Under the pieces are notes generated by a model. It made no database searches. It saw only the letters and a program-made list of their open reading frames with translations, and was not told the DNA's origin. The position numbers were made by a program, and so were the translations under genes. This document shows, piece after piece, positions 40,101-51,699 of a stretch of DNA of 64,000 nucleotides. The stretch comes from Myxocyprinus asiaticus. Lineage: Eukaryota > Chordata > Actinopteri > Cypriniformes > Catostomidae. The stretch spans positions 3,400,317-3,464,316 of the forward strand of contig NC_059363.1 in the NCBI RefSeq assembly GCF_019703515.2. Reading direction: 5' to 3'. Every line of letters starts with the position of its first letter. Position 1 is the first letter of the stretch.

Positions 40101-42729
40101 CAGCACATACAGACTATATATTTGTTTTAATGAAATCACAGCTTTTTGGGGTTTAATAATCACACTGGGACATGTAGCAATCTGCTTATCCAGAGGAGAG
40201 AAACTACCGTCAAAAACACACAGAAATGCCAAAATAAAAGCTTGATTTACATGGATGCATAAAATAGGTAAAAAGATCATGTTTAATGCGATTAAATAAT
40301 AACAATAAAGCAATATCTCACATCTGTGATGTTCTGTTGTGCAGCACCTCATTTGACTAAAATATCTCCAGTGTTGTTTCGGCTGTTTTATCCCTTTAAA
40401 TTAGCACTATCTTCAAAGCTAGCAAGCACACACTGGCAATCAGGGAATGTTTTGCTATAAACACTGTTATTAACCCTGATGGATTTGCACAAGTAGGATA
40501 AAAGCTGAGCAAATGAGAATGTGATTTAATGACCTCATGAACAAATAAGTGCTGAAGACATCTAAATACCAAAAGCAAGAGACAGCTGTCAGGCGTGAAA
40601 ACCAACTAGCTAACTCATAGTAACCAAAGCCATCCAAATCATAGAGGATATGCACAGAGGGTGAATTACTGTATGATTTCAAGCAATGCTGTTTTAAATT
40701 CATGTCCATCTATGTTAAAAACTACATGAAAGTTGTATGACAGCAATTTGGATGGATGTCTTTTTTCAGGGTTTGCAATAGTTGCCTTGGTTACAGTCCT
40801 CGAGTTGCAACTCCTAAATGGGTTGCTGGTCTGTTTTGATAGGGTCGCAGAGACAACAATGCTTAATGTAAAGAACCATATAATTGCAACATGATCACAT
40901 ATGAAATCGACATGTTGATTCCGAAAGTTCATGTACCCTAAAATCAACCCCATTGTGCCGAATAACTGACAAGTGCCATCCCCCATCAGACAGTTTTGCA
41001 TCATTTCAGTTGTCACAGTTCCCTCTAGCGTGACCTCCAAGACATGGAACCGGTCCCTTGGGAAAGTAATCACGTTTACATAAACAATGGTAAGCATGAT
41101 TCCGAGGTTGCATTTTTCACTCTAGAATTACATTTTTACTCTACTGACGGTTAGTTTTAAGGTTGGGATTTGGGTTAGGAGGCATGGTTAATAAAATATG
41201 CATTTCTGTTGACTATTACATCATTTACAATAAAAAATACTACTCACTTTTGGCGCACTTTTTGGAGATTTCACATGAAAAGCTCACACATGCATATACG
41301 TTCATCAACACTTCCAGCTTCGGCCACTAGGGGCAGTGCTCTGAAATTTCGGTAAGCACAGACCGATTTCAGCTGAAGAACTTTCAAATTGACTGGCTGC
41401 TGGTGACCATTTTTGTTGATTTGTCGAATCTACTTTTAATGGATATGTTAGCACTTGACCCAAAGAAGATGCAAATCTAATTTGAAATTTGTCAATCAAA
41501 CAGCTGCAGATTTATGAATTTTTTTTAGCTGTAGTGCCCCCATAGTACGAAATTTTGCGTGCATCCTCAAAACGTCATATTGTCGACAGTAAGTGCACCG
41601 GGTTCGAGTTTTGGTTTCTGGGTTTCCGGGTTCAAATTGCACACCGACAAAAAAATACAAATATTCGCTTATATCTTCGAAACTATTTGACATAGAAAAA
41701 TGTAACCTAATTTTTGTCAGGAGGATCTGTGGATGATGTATATCAAATACTGTGTGAATCGGACAAAATTCAGTATAATCTAAGAGAAATTCGCAAAAAG
41801 TAGGTTTTTCATAAAATTCAAAATGGGGGAAACATTTTATAGATGGAAATGAGGTTGGAGATATACAATTTTACAATATAGAATTTTGATTCTAGCCCCA
41901 ACGGTTGTGAAGATACTCGCAAAAATGTAAAAGATCAGCTAAATCAAAAGGTGTACATTGTTTTATAAGGTAGAAGAAAATGCTTCCCATATCTTTTGTT
42001 GTTGACAAAGTTTGTTCTAATTCTACTGTATTTTGATGCACATTTATGTGTCGTGGTAATATAGCTAATATAATATTTGGCCTAGTGTTTGTTCCATGTG
42101 GTATGCAAGTCAATCACACTTCTGTTTTTCTTACAAAATTGTACATTTTCCTATTCAGCTTATGTTGTTAATGTTTTTGCATATTGTAGGGCCTGTGCAG
42201 TTCATGGTAACATTAATCAATTTCAATGGTTGACATTTTGTAAGATAAAGCAAAACAAGTTCAGAACCGCTGATCTAGACCACCGACTCAACCTACCAAT
42301 GAAATTCCAGGCGCTCTTTAGTGGCGCAGTTGAGGCAGCAGCTGGTAAATAACCCAACCTCATACTGCATTGTGTTGGCAGCACATGGTGCACATGGCAG
42401 GTGGCGCTTGACCAGAGAATTTTCTCCTCCAGAAATGTCACCTCTCTCCAAGGCCGGGCTACTCAGATGGGATATGATTAGTCTTTGTCTCTCATCCTTT
42501 AAGTTCCTGTGAGAATGAGAGGGAAAGGCATGTGCTTCTAGCACATTATCTGAATCGCAGACATGCCACGCGAGCTCTGCTGTCTGACTGTGAGTCACAA
42601 CTGTTGTTCCTTCCTGGAGTCTTTCTTGACAATTGTGCACTCATTTGTTCAGGGTGCTTTATTCTGTTGTGCGTTTATTGTTTAGAAATCCCCATGAGGG
42701 ATAAAATATTTGAGTAGATTTGCCATTTA
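37141..42729. other. Intergenic interval, mostly unremarkable
   Basis: No exon with good splice sites was recognised. Contents include a MITE arm fragment near 39445-39480 with its CTTCGGAAACC partner near 39619, a GGTTTAGG/AGGTTGGGATTTGGG block near 41155, and AT-rich stretches (38300-38900). The regions 37540-37990 and 39030-39280 look single-copy but show no coding signal. Confidence 0.4.
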
Positions 42730-42941
42730 TAAAATTTGCTTTTTGACTTAAATGTGGAAACAACATCCAATGAAGGGTCGTTTAAATCATACTAGGCATC
42801 ATTCATCAAACTCAAGCAGAACGAATTTCCGTGTAAAGCTCGAAACATACATGAATGCAGACGCTTTTAGCTACACAAGTTCAATTGTGTGCATTGTTGC
42901 ATTCCGATATGTGTCAGACTGCAATTCATAGCTATACGCAA

Positions 42942-43719
42942 TAAGGATGTGTGAGATAAGTCGACTAAACGGGTCTGATGCTGCTAGTCGACACTGGAAT
43001 TACTAGTCGGTTAATGGCATTTTTTTAATCTGCTGATTAACAAGGCTATTTTCAACGGGGTGCTGACTGCTTAATGGGTTAAACTATCTTTTATTCTGTG
43101 CACACGTCATGTTTAGAATACATTAGGTTTATTGTAGGCCTATTTTTTCCTATCCTATAGCTATTTTAATTTACATCGTAACTGTTGGTTATTGGTTAAC
43201 ATTCTTTACCGAACAGCTGTCATATTAGATCAATTGCTCATGCACGATTGCACTTGTGAAATACATGCAAATTTTCAGTGCATTTTTTCTCTCGTAGATT
43301 TGGCTAAGCCTACCTGCTAATTATTTTCAACAATGTCCTGACTCTTTTAATATGTTAAGTAACTTTTACTTGGTGAATTCCATTTAGAACAGGCTATTAG
43401 AGTTGCGCTATTGGTCCTGCACTATTCATTCAATTGTTTTCAATAAATATGCCTGTATTCGTTAACATTGATTCATTGAATGCGTGTCATGTTCTATATT
43501 TAATGTACAATGATTATAATGCAAGGCACGCACGTTGCAGATAAATGCCCCAAGTTTTCAGTGGAATTTAGCGTCAGATTTGGAATAGATTAAATATTTT
43601 AAATGGGTCGCATAAACAATATTTTTGACTGTTTTCTGAAGGTTGGTTTCTTTTTAGTCTAGTCGACTCCAAAATTTTCATTTAAACATCAGTGAAATTA
43701 GTTGTTCCGCACATTCCTA
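42942..43719. mobile_element. hAT-like MITE with perfect 8-bp duplication
   Basis: The element starts TAAGGATGTGTGAGAT and ends CCGCACATTCCTA, which are imperfect inverted repeats. ATACGCAA flanks it exactly on both sides (42934-42941 and 43720-43727). Subterminal TAGTCGAC motifs occur near both ends. No ORF of note. Confidence 0.75.
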
Positions 43720-43831
43720 ATACGCAAGCATGCGTTGCATTCTCAACATTGCCACAAGGGGTGCTATAGTGAACAAAAGTGTGCACTATCCCCTTCTATA
43801 GCAAGTTTTCTCTTTCAAGTCGACTACTGTC

Positions 43832-43870
43832 ATGGTGGAGCAACAGTTTGAAGAGATTATTGCTGAGCAA
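43832..43870 (+). pseudogene. Putative first-exon remnant of a transposon protein
   Basis: ATG then VEQQFEEIIAEQ, ending at GTAAGT. The minus-strand copy at 49786 reads MAEQQSEDSLAEQV. The pattern is reminiscent of the start of the Myb/MADF-like protein of PIF/Harbinger transposons. This is an inference from a very short match. Confidence 0.25.
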
Positions 43871-44339
43871 GTAAGTTAAAGTCAATATATGTATATCAGC
43901 TTACATGAATAATAACACATCCAGTTTAATGCCACAGAATTTTAAAGGTAACCCTATTGCCCCCTTGAGTACTGAGGTTTGTTACCGCCACAATTAGTAA
44001 AAACGCTCGTTAGTATGTTCAAACGAACTGTGCGTTCGCCTATTTGCTTTTAAGTACATTTCTGGACTTAATTGTTCATGAATCTATTCTTAAATACATT
44101 TTTGCATGACACTGAATACAACAATTTACATAACAATGGTTTTATGAACAATTTAAAAAAAATTCTCATGAATGAGGCCCACTAATGGCACCAAACAAAA
44201 TTGCAAAAGTACTACATTGCTATGTTCCGAATGGAATCCTATCATGCTGCAGGGGTGGAGCTAGGGGGTGGCCAGGGGTGGGCGTGGCCACTATGGGCCG
44301 AAACCCCGTTGGCCACCCCACTCACAATTGCCGTTTTGG

Positions 44340-44534
44340 TCATTTTTTGCTTGGGCATTTATGAAACAGTCCATTTTATGCAACAATACATTTATAAAAC
44401 AGTAGTATGCTACATTGCAATCACATGACCTAATTTTGAACATGTTTAATTCAGTAAGTTGCATCCAGTTAACATACTGGAAATCAGTACAGTTATTTTG
44501 CATTTTAATTCAATTTTATGTTAGTTAAACATTA
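44340..44534. repeat. Second copy of the 12.6 kb dispersed repeat, split by a hAT-like insert
   Basis: ACAGTAGTATGCTACATTG and GTTTAATTCAGTAAGTTGC parallel 12700-12790. The copy is interrupted at 44543 and seems to resume after 45385. Confidence 0.5.
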
Positions 44535-44542
44535 CAGCTGAT

Positions 44543-45376
44543 CAGGGACTAAAAACGGTTCAAAGAATGAAAACAAACTCTTTGCAGAATGTAACCAAAA
44601 ATGGGAACAAAGTGATTTATAATCGTTTCTAACTCGTAACCGGTTATAACCAGATAATTTCATTCTGATAGTTTTTTCATGAAACCAAAGGCCAAAGGGG
44701 TTATCACATGAAATTTTTACACCACTTCGCGTTGCCTCAAAAGATGAAACGTGCTTTGATCCTGAAGGAAACTGCTGCATCACACATTTCTTTGCCTAAT
44801 TGCTCATTGTGGATGTCGTATTCTGTGGATGAAGACCTTTTTATCAACTATTTATAATTACTACATATACATGCACAGCTAATTCAGAGGTAAAGAGTAC
44901 ATTTCTCAGCTGTTTCCAAGTCTTCACTGAATTATTGTTAGATATGATGCATTAATACAGATTTGATGCTACCGGGTTTTGACTGAGAAGCAGATCTGTA
45001 ATTAAAATTATAATTAACTGTTAATTAACTGTGTGCTTGTTATGATATTTATGCTGATAAATCCACCACACAAGAAAAAAAGTTATGGCTTACTTTTGCT
45101 TATTTTGGTGAGGCAAGTGACTTATTTTGGGCTCGTTTTTCCAGACCAGGTTGCTTGTTTCTCTTGCGAGATCCGGCAACACTGCAATTGGTATTTCACC
45201 CGCCCCTTAGTGTAGAGTACTGTCATTTAAAAAAGAATGTTATTAACCATTCTTTTATTTTGTTCTAACCAGTTACCATTTGGTAAGGAGGCTGCGGAAC
45301 TTTTGAACCGGAATGAAAAAATTACATTTTTGCTCAGAATGAACCGAAATGAAATACATTTTGTTTTTAGTCCCTG
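44543..45376. mobile_element. hAT-like non-autonomous element (CAGGGACTAAAAAC ends)
   Basis: The left end CAGGGACTAAAAACG and right end TTTTTAGTCCCTG are inverted, with hAT-style CAGGG tips. Flanking 8-mers CAGCTGAT and TGGCTGAT match at 6 of 8. The internal ACCGGTTATAACC / TTTTGAACCGGAATG subterminal repeats fit. No transposase. Confidence 0.65.
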
Positions 45377-46018
45377 TGGCTGATACTTCAAGTTTACTGA
45401 CCGCACTGGAAATGGAAGGTCAGGTCGAGCACATTGCATTGCTGGAAACAGTATTCCATTGCAGTGTGTTCTATTGCATGCACTCTGTCGTTTATAATTG
45501 AGAAATGTCATCTGAGTATTCCATGCATACAGAAGATTTGCATACTATAGTAGTAATTACTGTCGAAATAGTAAGAGTAGTATGGTTGTATGCTATTCTG
45601 AAGATAGCCTTTGTTTCCAAACAGGTTTCCCAAACACTCCTGCCATTCCTTCTGCACCGCACCTATCTTCCATTGTGCAGCTAAACAGGAAGTCCCATCC
45701 CCAAACATACAACATCAGTTGAGCTAGAAGTGGACATGTCGACTGCTCAAACAAAACATGTGCTTTCAGGGCGGCCTGTGTTTATGAGGACAGCAGTGTT
45801 GATAAATCATATAGACAGCACTTTCTCTCATCACATCTGATCTCAGCTATGTAACTGACAGCTGACACCATTAAACAAACCAGTATCTCTTTACAGAGTT
45901 TTCAGCTGAGCATTCCACATGGTTTATCCCTTTTCTCTGCACCTCTCGCTGTCTTTACTTGTGTGTACTTGCTATATAAGTTTTGAGTTTTAAAGCATCG
46001 AAGCCTCTATAGATTTAA

Positions 46019-46852
46019 AGGGATAGTTCCCCAAAAATGAAAATTCTCTTATTATTTACTCACCCTCATGATATCTCAGGTGTGTATGACTTTCTTTCTT
46101 CACCAGAACACATTTGAAGAAAAATAGAAAAATATCTCATCTTAGTAGGTCCTTAAAATTTTGAAGCTCCATAAAGCACAGACAGTCATTATAAACGTCA
46201 TCCACATGACTCCAGCTGTTAAATGAATGTCTTCTAAAGCGTCACGATCGCTTTTGGTGCGAAAAAGATAAATATTTAAGTACTTTTTTTTAACTCTAAA
46301 TCATGCTTCCGGTCAGGAGCGGTATGCGCATGTGACGTAATTGCATTGGCATTTGAAACACGCGAGAACTGATGCACGTGCGACACACCTGGAAGAGCAG
46401 TGCTGTTTACAAGTGAGAAGGAGGAACACTACAGAAGCTTCGTTGGTTTTGGTTTAGATCTGTTATTATCTGTTTCTTTACTCACAATGGTGCTTATCCT
46501 GGTCTCAACTTAGTGGAGAGCGTGAGATTACATCTGTATTATGGCAACAAGGATACGTCACATGAGAGACCGCTTGAACTCCACCCTCTCGTGAAGCTTA
46601 CCGGAAGCGATGATTTAGAGTTAAAAAGTACTTAAGTATTGATATTTTTCGCACCAAAAGGGATCGTTTCACTTTAGAAGATATTAATTTAACCGCTGGA
46701 GTCGTATCGATGATGTTTATGCTGACTGTCTATGATTTTGGAGCTTCAAATGAGAAATCTCCATTCACTTGCATTTCAAGGACCTACTGAGCTAAGATAT
46801 TTATGTATTATGTGTTCTGGTGAAGAAAGAAATTTTTGGGTGAACTATCCCT
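46019..46852. mobile_element. Palindromic TTAA MITE
   Basis: AGGGATAGTTCCCCAAAAAT ... GGGTGAACTATCCCT with TTAA on each side (46015-46018 and 46853-46856). Long imperfect palindrome (GACTGTCTATGATTTTGGAG pairs with its complement near 46150-46190). Confidence 0.75.
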
Positions 46853-46856
46853 TTAA

Positions 46857-49097
46857 TAAGGCAAGCTATGCTATACTAAAGTAATGAATGGTCCCTCAAA
46901 TTATATGTTGGTTGAAGAGAGGTGTGCTAATACTTTTCTAATTCAACAGACTTAAACTTTTCACCTTGCAGACAATAAAATAGATTAAAATAACAATAAA
47001 ATAAAAAATCCCATAGACTTGCATTGAAGAAGGGCATGGGCAAGCACCAGAGCACTCACATTTCTCATAGAAAATGCCAAAATCAAGTTTCATTAATTTG
47101 TCCTTTAAGTAAGTTTAAGTGTATTGATGAAGGGCACAGTTATGACAGCTTCATGGATTACCTCTTGAATTTAAAACCTTCCCAGTTACAAGACCAAATT
47201 TGTAGCCACCAGGCTTACACCACATGTTTGATCAGTGATGAGCACTACAACAGGCATGTTGCATTTGTCAGCCATTTGCATCTTGGGATTTTACTTGCAT
47301 AAAATTGATCAACAGAAGTTTCCTGATAAAAAGAAAAGTTATTATTTCACACTCCCTAGAGAATCAATCGCTTCAGTTGTGAAAGTTTTAACCCGAACGC
47401 TCTTTTTTACAAACTTTCTAACTTCAGTGTCAGCTAACTTTATTACACTTAGACATTCACATACCAACTAATTTAACAACGTATTGCATGGTGGCCACAG
47501 ATAACACTAATAAAGACCTCCATTTGAATGCCTTTTCACGAGGCACAGAGGAATAGTTCCTGGGTGTGTGTTTTAAGAAGAGAGCATATTATAGAAGGTT
47601 TACTGATAGGATTCGCAAGAGTAACCAGTACTTTCATTGTTTTAACCAATTACAATTGAATACAGTTCCACCCTAAAGCTGCCCTTTGTCATTTGTGATA
47701 TCAGCTGCGATTAATGCATTAATTTAATTATTGAAGGACTCGCTCACAGTCTTTAGTGTTCTCGACAGATCTCAACAGCACAGCGAACACCAATGGGCCT
47801 GGTTAGCATCGTTTTTTTGTTCTTATGCAATAATCAATGATAAGTATTTGAAAATCCAATATGTAGATGATGAAAACTAGTTGTATGAGCGAAATAGTAC
47901 ATCTCTATATAACTCATTCATGTGAGAAGTAGACTTGGTTGAATACAGTTGCCCCAAGACGAAACTGGACCCTTAAGCCACACTTAAAAATGTCATTGCA
48001 TTTGATAACAAAACATCAAACTAAGTGGAATTTGTTTTAAAGATAGCACAAGCATCTAGAAAATCTAGCACAAGTTTATTAGATTAAGCCATAGTTAGTC
48101 CTCAAAAGGTAGTTCTGAGAAAAACTCTAGCATCGTTTGCTTGCAGATGCCACTTGGTTTGATATTTTGTAAGTGTGGCTTAAGTGTCCAAATACTTTTT
48201 TAGGCTACTTTAAGTGACGTTTTATGTAATTAAAGATGGAAGAAAACACTGTAGCCTTTGTCTTCTTAATGTATATCTCTCTTCACCTCTCTGGACCCCA
48301 GCACAACTCTCATCCGGAGCTTTACTCCGGAGATATCTTGAATTTCCTGGCAACCTGATCTATTAAGAATAAATTACCATTAATTTCTATCCAGTATTCT
48401 CATGACTTGTTTTTTGTGTCAAGATTCTGGCACAAAAATTCTACTTTTCGGTCACGCTTTAAACTCTGCAGTTAAGCTAGATCCAATCGAAGTAGTTGGA
48501 AAAAAATACAAGGTAAGAAACTAATTGGATAACCAACACCTACCACGAGACTTTTACTCTCACATTAAGCTGGAGATCGATGAGGTCATGACGAAACCCA
48601 TCACCTTTGAAAAAGTACTGGTCCAACATTTTATTATATAGGCTAAATATGAAATGAATGCTATGTATGCCCCACAATATTTATAAAATACCTATTATTT
48701 TTGTGAATGTTTTTTCGAATCTAATATTGGCTGTTATTGCCAGTCTCACATATCTCCACAAGAAGAGTTTATAACATGATGGACAACCAGGGACATTAAC
48801 TAGTCTAATGAGATGTTTTATACATTGGAAGTAATTTCTCATGTCTATCTCATCTGTAACGTGTAAAATTAAGAAACTACAATTTGTCTTTGGCGTTTAA
48901 GATCAAGATGTGATTTATCCTGTTTTTTTTTTTTTTTAATCATGTGCAAAGTCCAAATAATGTTTTGTAAAAATAGAAAACGCTTACTAAAATGGCTTTA
49001 AAGAATTAAATAGTTATTATTTGTATTTTGTTCTTGAAAACAAACAAATGATAGCTGATTTGTTTCAATATATCAGGCCATGGGTTTAACTTTAGTG
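46857..49097. other. Intergenic interval, no gene recognised
   Basis: AT-rich. The ORF from 47024 lacks splice or homology support and starts in a CCCATAGACTTGCATTGAAG block typical of dispersed fish repeats. A T run occurs at about 48921-48937. Nothing else supported. Confidence 0.4.
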
Positions 49098-49101
49098 TTA
49101 A

Positions 49102-50218
49102 AGGAACATTCCGGGTTTAGTACAAGTTAAGCTCAATTGACAAAATGTGTGGCATAATATTGATTACCACAAAAATTACTTTTGACTCATCTGTCATTTT
49201 ATTTTTTTTAAAAACCCGCAAAAATCTGGGTTCCAGTTACGCACTTACAATGGAAGTGAATGAGCCCAATCCATAAACATTAAAATACTCACTGTTTCAA
49301 AAGTATAGCCACGAGACATAAACAGTATGCGTGTTAACATGATTTTAGTGTGATAAAATCTCTGTCTAACCTTTTCTGTGTAAAGATATAGCCAATTTTA
49401 CAACTTTGTTGCCATGATGATGTAATACAAACAAAGCCTAAAACTTTAAAATGACTGTAAAAAATGACAGCTCAAATAATACATGAGTTTTGACAGAACA
49501 ATTAAGGCCCAAAAATACTTCATGCAAGTACGCAAACGCAGACGCGAGGTCTTCGCCAACGCATGGCCAATGCGTGGTCCCGTTGTACATACATTACGTG
49601 TGCTCTTGCGTTGCTCTGGCGGTTACAAACTTTGGACCACAAGGGGGCGAAAGTGTTTTTTAGGCGCCACGAAACCGGATGTGGTGGAGTCAACATGTTG
49701 ACAGTTGAGGAGTGTGCTTTTGTATTTGCATGTTTGCATAATCTAACTTGTTCGGCAAGACTGTCCTCAGATTGCTGCTCCGCCATGACAGTTGTTGATT
49801 GAAAAAATAAAATCCGCTGTAGCGCCCCTTGTGGCAATGCTGAGAATACAGCGCATACTTGTGGTTGGTTATGAACTGCACTTTGACACATTTCACAATG
49901 CAACGATGCATGAAATCGAGCTTGCCTAGTAAGATGCATCTGCGTTCATGTACTTTCGTAAGAGTACGTTTGGGCCTTTAATGTAAGTGCTTTTATACAA
50001 TTCTTAGCGTCACATTTCTGTGTTTAAACCCTCCAAAAATTGGCCCCATACATTTCCATTGTAAGTGCCTCACTGTAATCTCGATTTTTGCTTCTTCTTT
50101 TTTTTTTTTTTTTTAAAGAAAAGGAGGGATGATTCAAAATACTTTTTTTGTGGTAATCAACATTATACCACAAATGCTGTTGATTGAGCTTTACTTGTAT
50201 TAAACCTGGAATATTCCT
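49102..50218. mobile_element. TTAA-flanked MITE with nested element
   Basis: Ends AGGAACATTCCGGGTTTAGT and the complement of AACCTGGAATATTCCT, with TTAA at 49098-49101 and 50219-50222. The ACTTACAATGGAAGTGAATG block pairs with its inverted partner near 50050. A second element sits in its middle (49505-49977). Confidence 0.75.
49505..49977 (-). mobile_element. PIF/Harbinger-like MITE with TTA duplication
   Basis: Begins AGGCCCAAAAATACTT and ends ACGTTTGGGCCT, with TTA on each side (49502-49504, 49978-49980). The paralogous MITE at 15245-15789 has a single TTA at the matching point. The interior is CpG-rich and includes a minus-strand MAEQQSEDSLAEQV start. Confidence 0.65.
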
Positions 50219-50222
50219 TTAA

Positions 50223-50690
50223 AGGTATAGTTCACCCAAAAATTAAAATTCTCTCATTTATTCACCCTCATGCCATCCCAGATGTGTATGACTTTCTTTC
50301 TTCTGCAAAGCACAAATGAAGATTTTTAGAAGAATATTTCAGCTCTGTTGGTCCATACAATGCAAGTGAATGGTGATCAGACATTTGATGCTCCAAAAAG
50401 CACATAAAGGCAGTACAAAAGTAATCCATAAGACTCCAGTGTTTAAATCCATGTCTTCAGAAGCGATATGATTGGTGTGGGTGAGAAACAGATAAATATT
50501 TCTAGTCCTTTTTACAATAAATTCTCCTCCCTGCCCAGTAGGTGGCGATATGCATAAAAAAATGCAAATTGGCCAAAACAAAAGAAGAACTCTTAGGAGA
50601 GAAGAGAGCGCTTGGGAGAGCTGGTGAAAGTGGATATACCTCACCAGCATGTGGCGAATAATTACTATCACAGAAACTCCAACACACTCT
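50223..50690. mobile_element. Half copy of the GTTCACCC MITE abutting the previous element
   Basis: Starts AGGTATAGTTCACCCAAAAA immediately after the TTAA at 50219-50222, which also bounds the 49102 element. The left arm and part of the centre remain; the right arm is missing. Confidence 0.65.
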
Positions 50691-51095
50691 CATGGCGAAA
50701 TCGTCAGGATTTGTACGACTTTTCTAAATTTGGCTAATTCGTATGATATCGTACGACTGCACTTGTATGGACTCCTACGACTTTCACTACAGCCAATGAT
50801 ATCGCTGGACATCGTTTCCATCTAAAACACGACAATTACTTGCTTCTGTCACACACAACAGCTTCCTATCATGTTTACACACTCTACTGATTGGTTAAGT
50901 TTAGATAAGGTGTTCGGGTACGAGCATAATATTAATAAGTACGTCCTTAATGCCTTGTGCGTGGAACTCATGCTTGCTTCCACATTAGACATCCGGGAAT
51001 TTGCATGTAATGAAGTCGTACAAGTTTATGTGACCAACATCGTGCAAGACCATACGAAATAGCCAACTCGTAAATTATGTACAACTTTTCATGAG
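50691..51095. mobile_element. Inverted-repeat element with TCTCATGGCGAAATCGT end
   Basis: Left TCTCATGGCGAAATCGTCAG; right TACAACTTTTCATGAGATCGG. Inner TCGTACGAC-type motifs pair up. Related to 4846-5189. Boundaries approximate. Confidence 0.45.
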
Positions 51096-51435
51096 ATCGG
51101 TTTGGAGACTCAGATCATGTCTGACCATAGTCCATATAGCACTAGAATGGACTTCAAAACTACTTTACATGTACTTCCACAATCATGGAAAACCTGGAAA
51201 TATCTGCATATTAAAAAATGTGTTCCACATTTATTCCATTTCAGTGGCTGATTTAATCTTTGGCAGGCAGTGAATGCTATTACAGCAAGATCCATGTTCT
51301 TTACCATACAGAATATTGATTTATCCTGTGTAAATAGTTCCACATTTTCTAACTTCTTGTGGGAAAATTCTGTTTTAAGCTTTGTGATATTCACAAATAT
51401 GATCAGACAATACCTGTTTAATGGTATTTAAGTCT

Positions 51436-51667
51436 CATCTGAGACGGGCATGCAATTTGTGTTTTATCGTTTATTTGTCAAAAGGGACGAAAAGAGCACC
51501 ATGAAAGTAGTCCCTATGACTCGCACAATATATTCCATTCTTATGAAGCCCTATTATACAGTAGCTCAAATAAGTTGTTATTTACTCAAAATCATCCCCT
51601 CTTGGTGCGGCTATGCCAGGTTTGACGTCAATTACAATTCCACCATTAATAACCAATTGCAACACGG
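51436..51667 (+). other. Exon-like open segment, unidentified
   Basis: The open frame reads MQFVFYRLFVKRDEKSTMKV (51450) on to SWCGYARFDVNYNSTIN and reaches a consensus donor G/GTAAGT at 51668. It has an N-S-T sequon and Cys residues. The acceptor is poor (TTTAAG near 51434). No repeat match inside the window. Family unknown. Confidence 0.25.
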
Positions 51668-51699
51668 TAAGTTTGAATATATGCAGAAGAGCGAATGAG

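Larger units (their letters stand above)
42730..43900 (+). mobile_element. PIF/Harbinger-like element copy (diverged), interrupted
   Basis: Homologous in reverse orientation to the 49505-49977 element: shared ATGAATGCAGACGC, CATTGCCACAAGGGG and TGTCATGG(T/C)GGAGCA blocks. The copy is split by a hAT-like insertion (42942-43719). A short ORF start at 43832 is shared by both copies. Ends not resolved. Confidence 0.45.

Noticed and set aside
47024..47302. 92-codon + strand ORF
   Set aside because: Begins in a dispersed repeat motif, has no splice sites or family motifs, and the overlapping frame is equally open.
49520..49939. 139-codon minus-strand ORF as a host gene
   Set aside because: It is internal to the nested TTA-flanked element; at most its first residues after the Met at 49786 are a transposon gene start.
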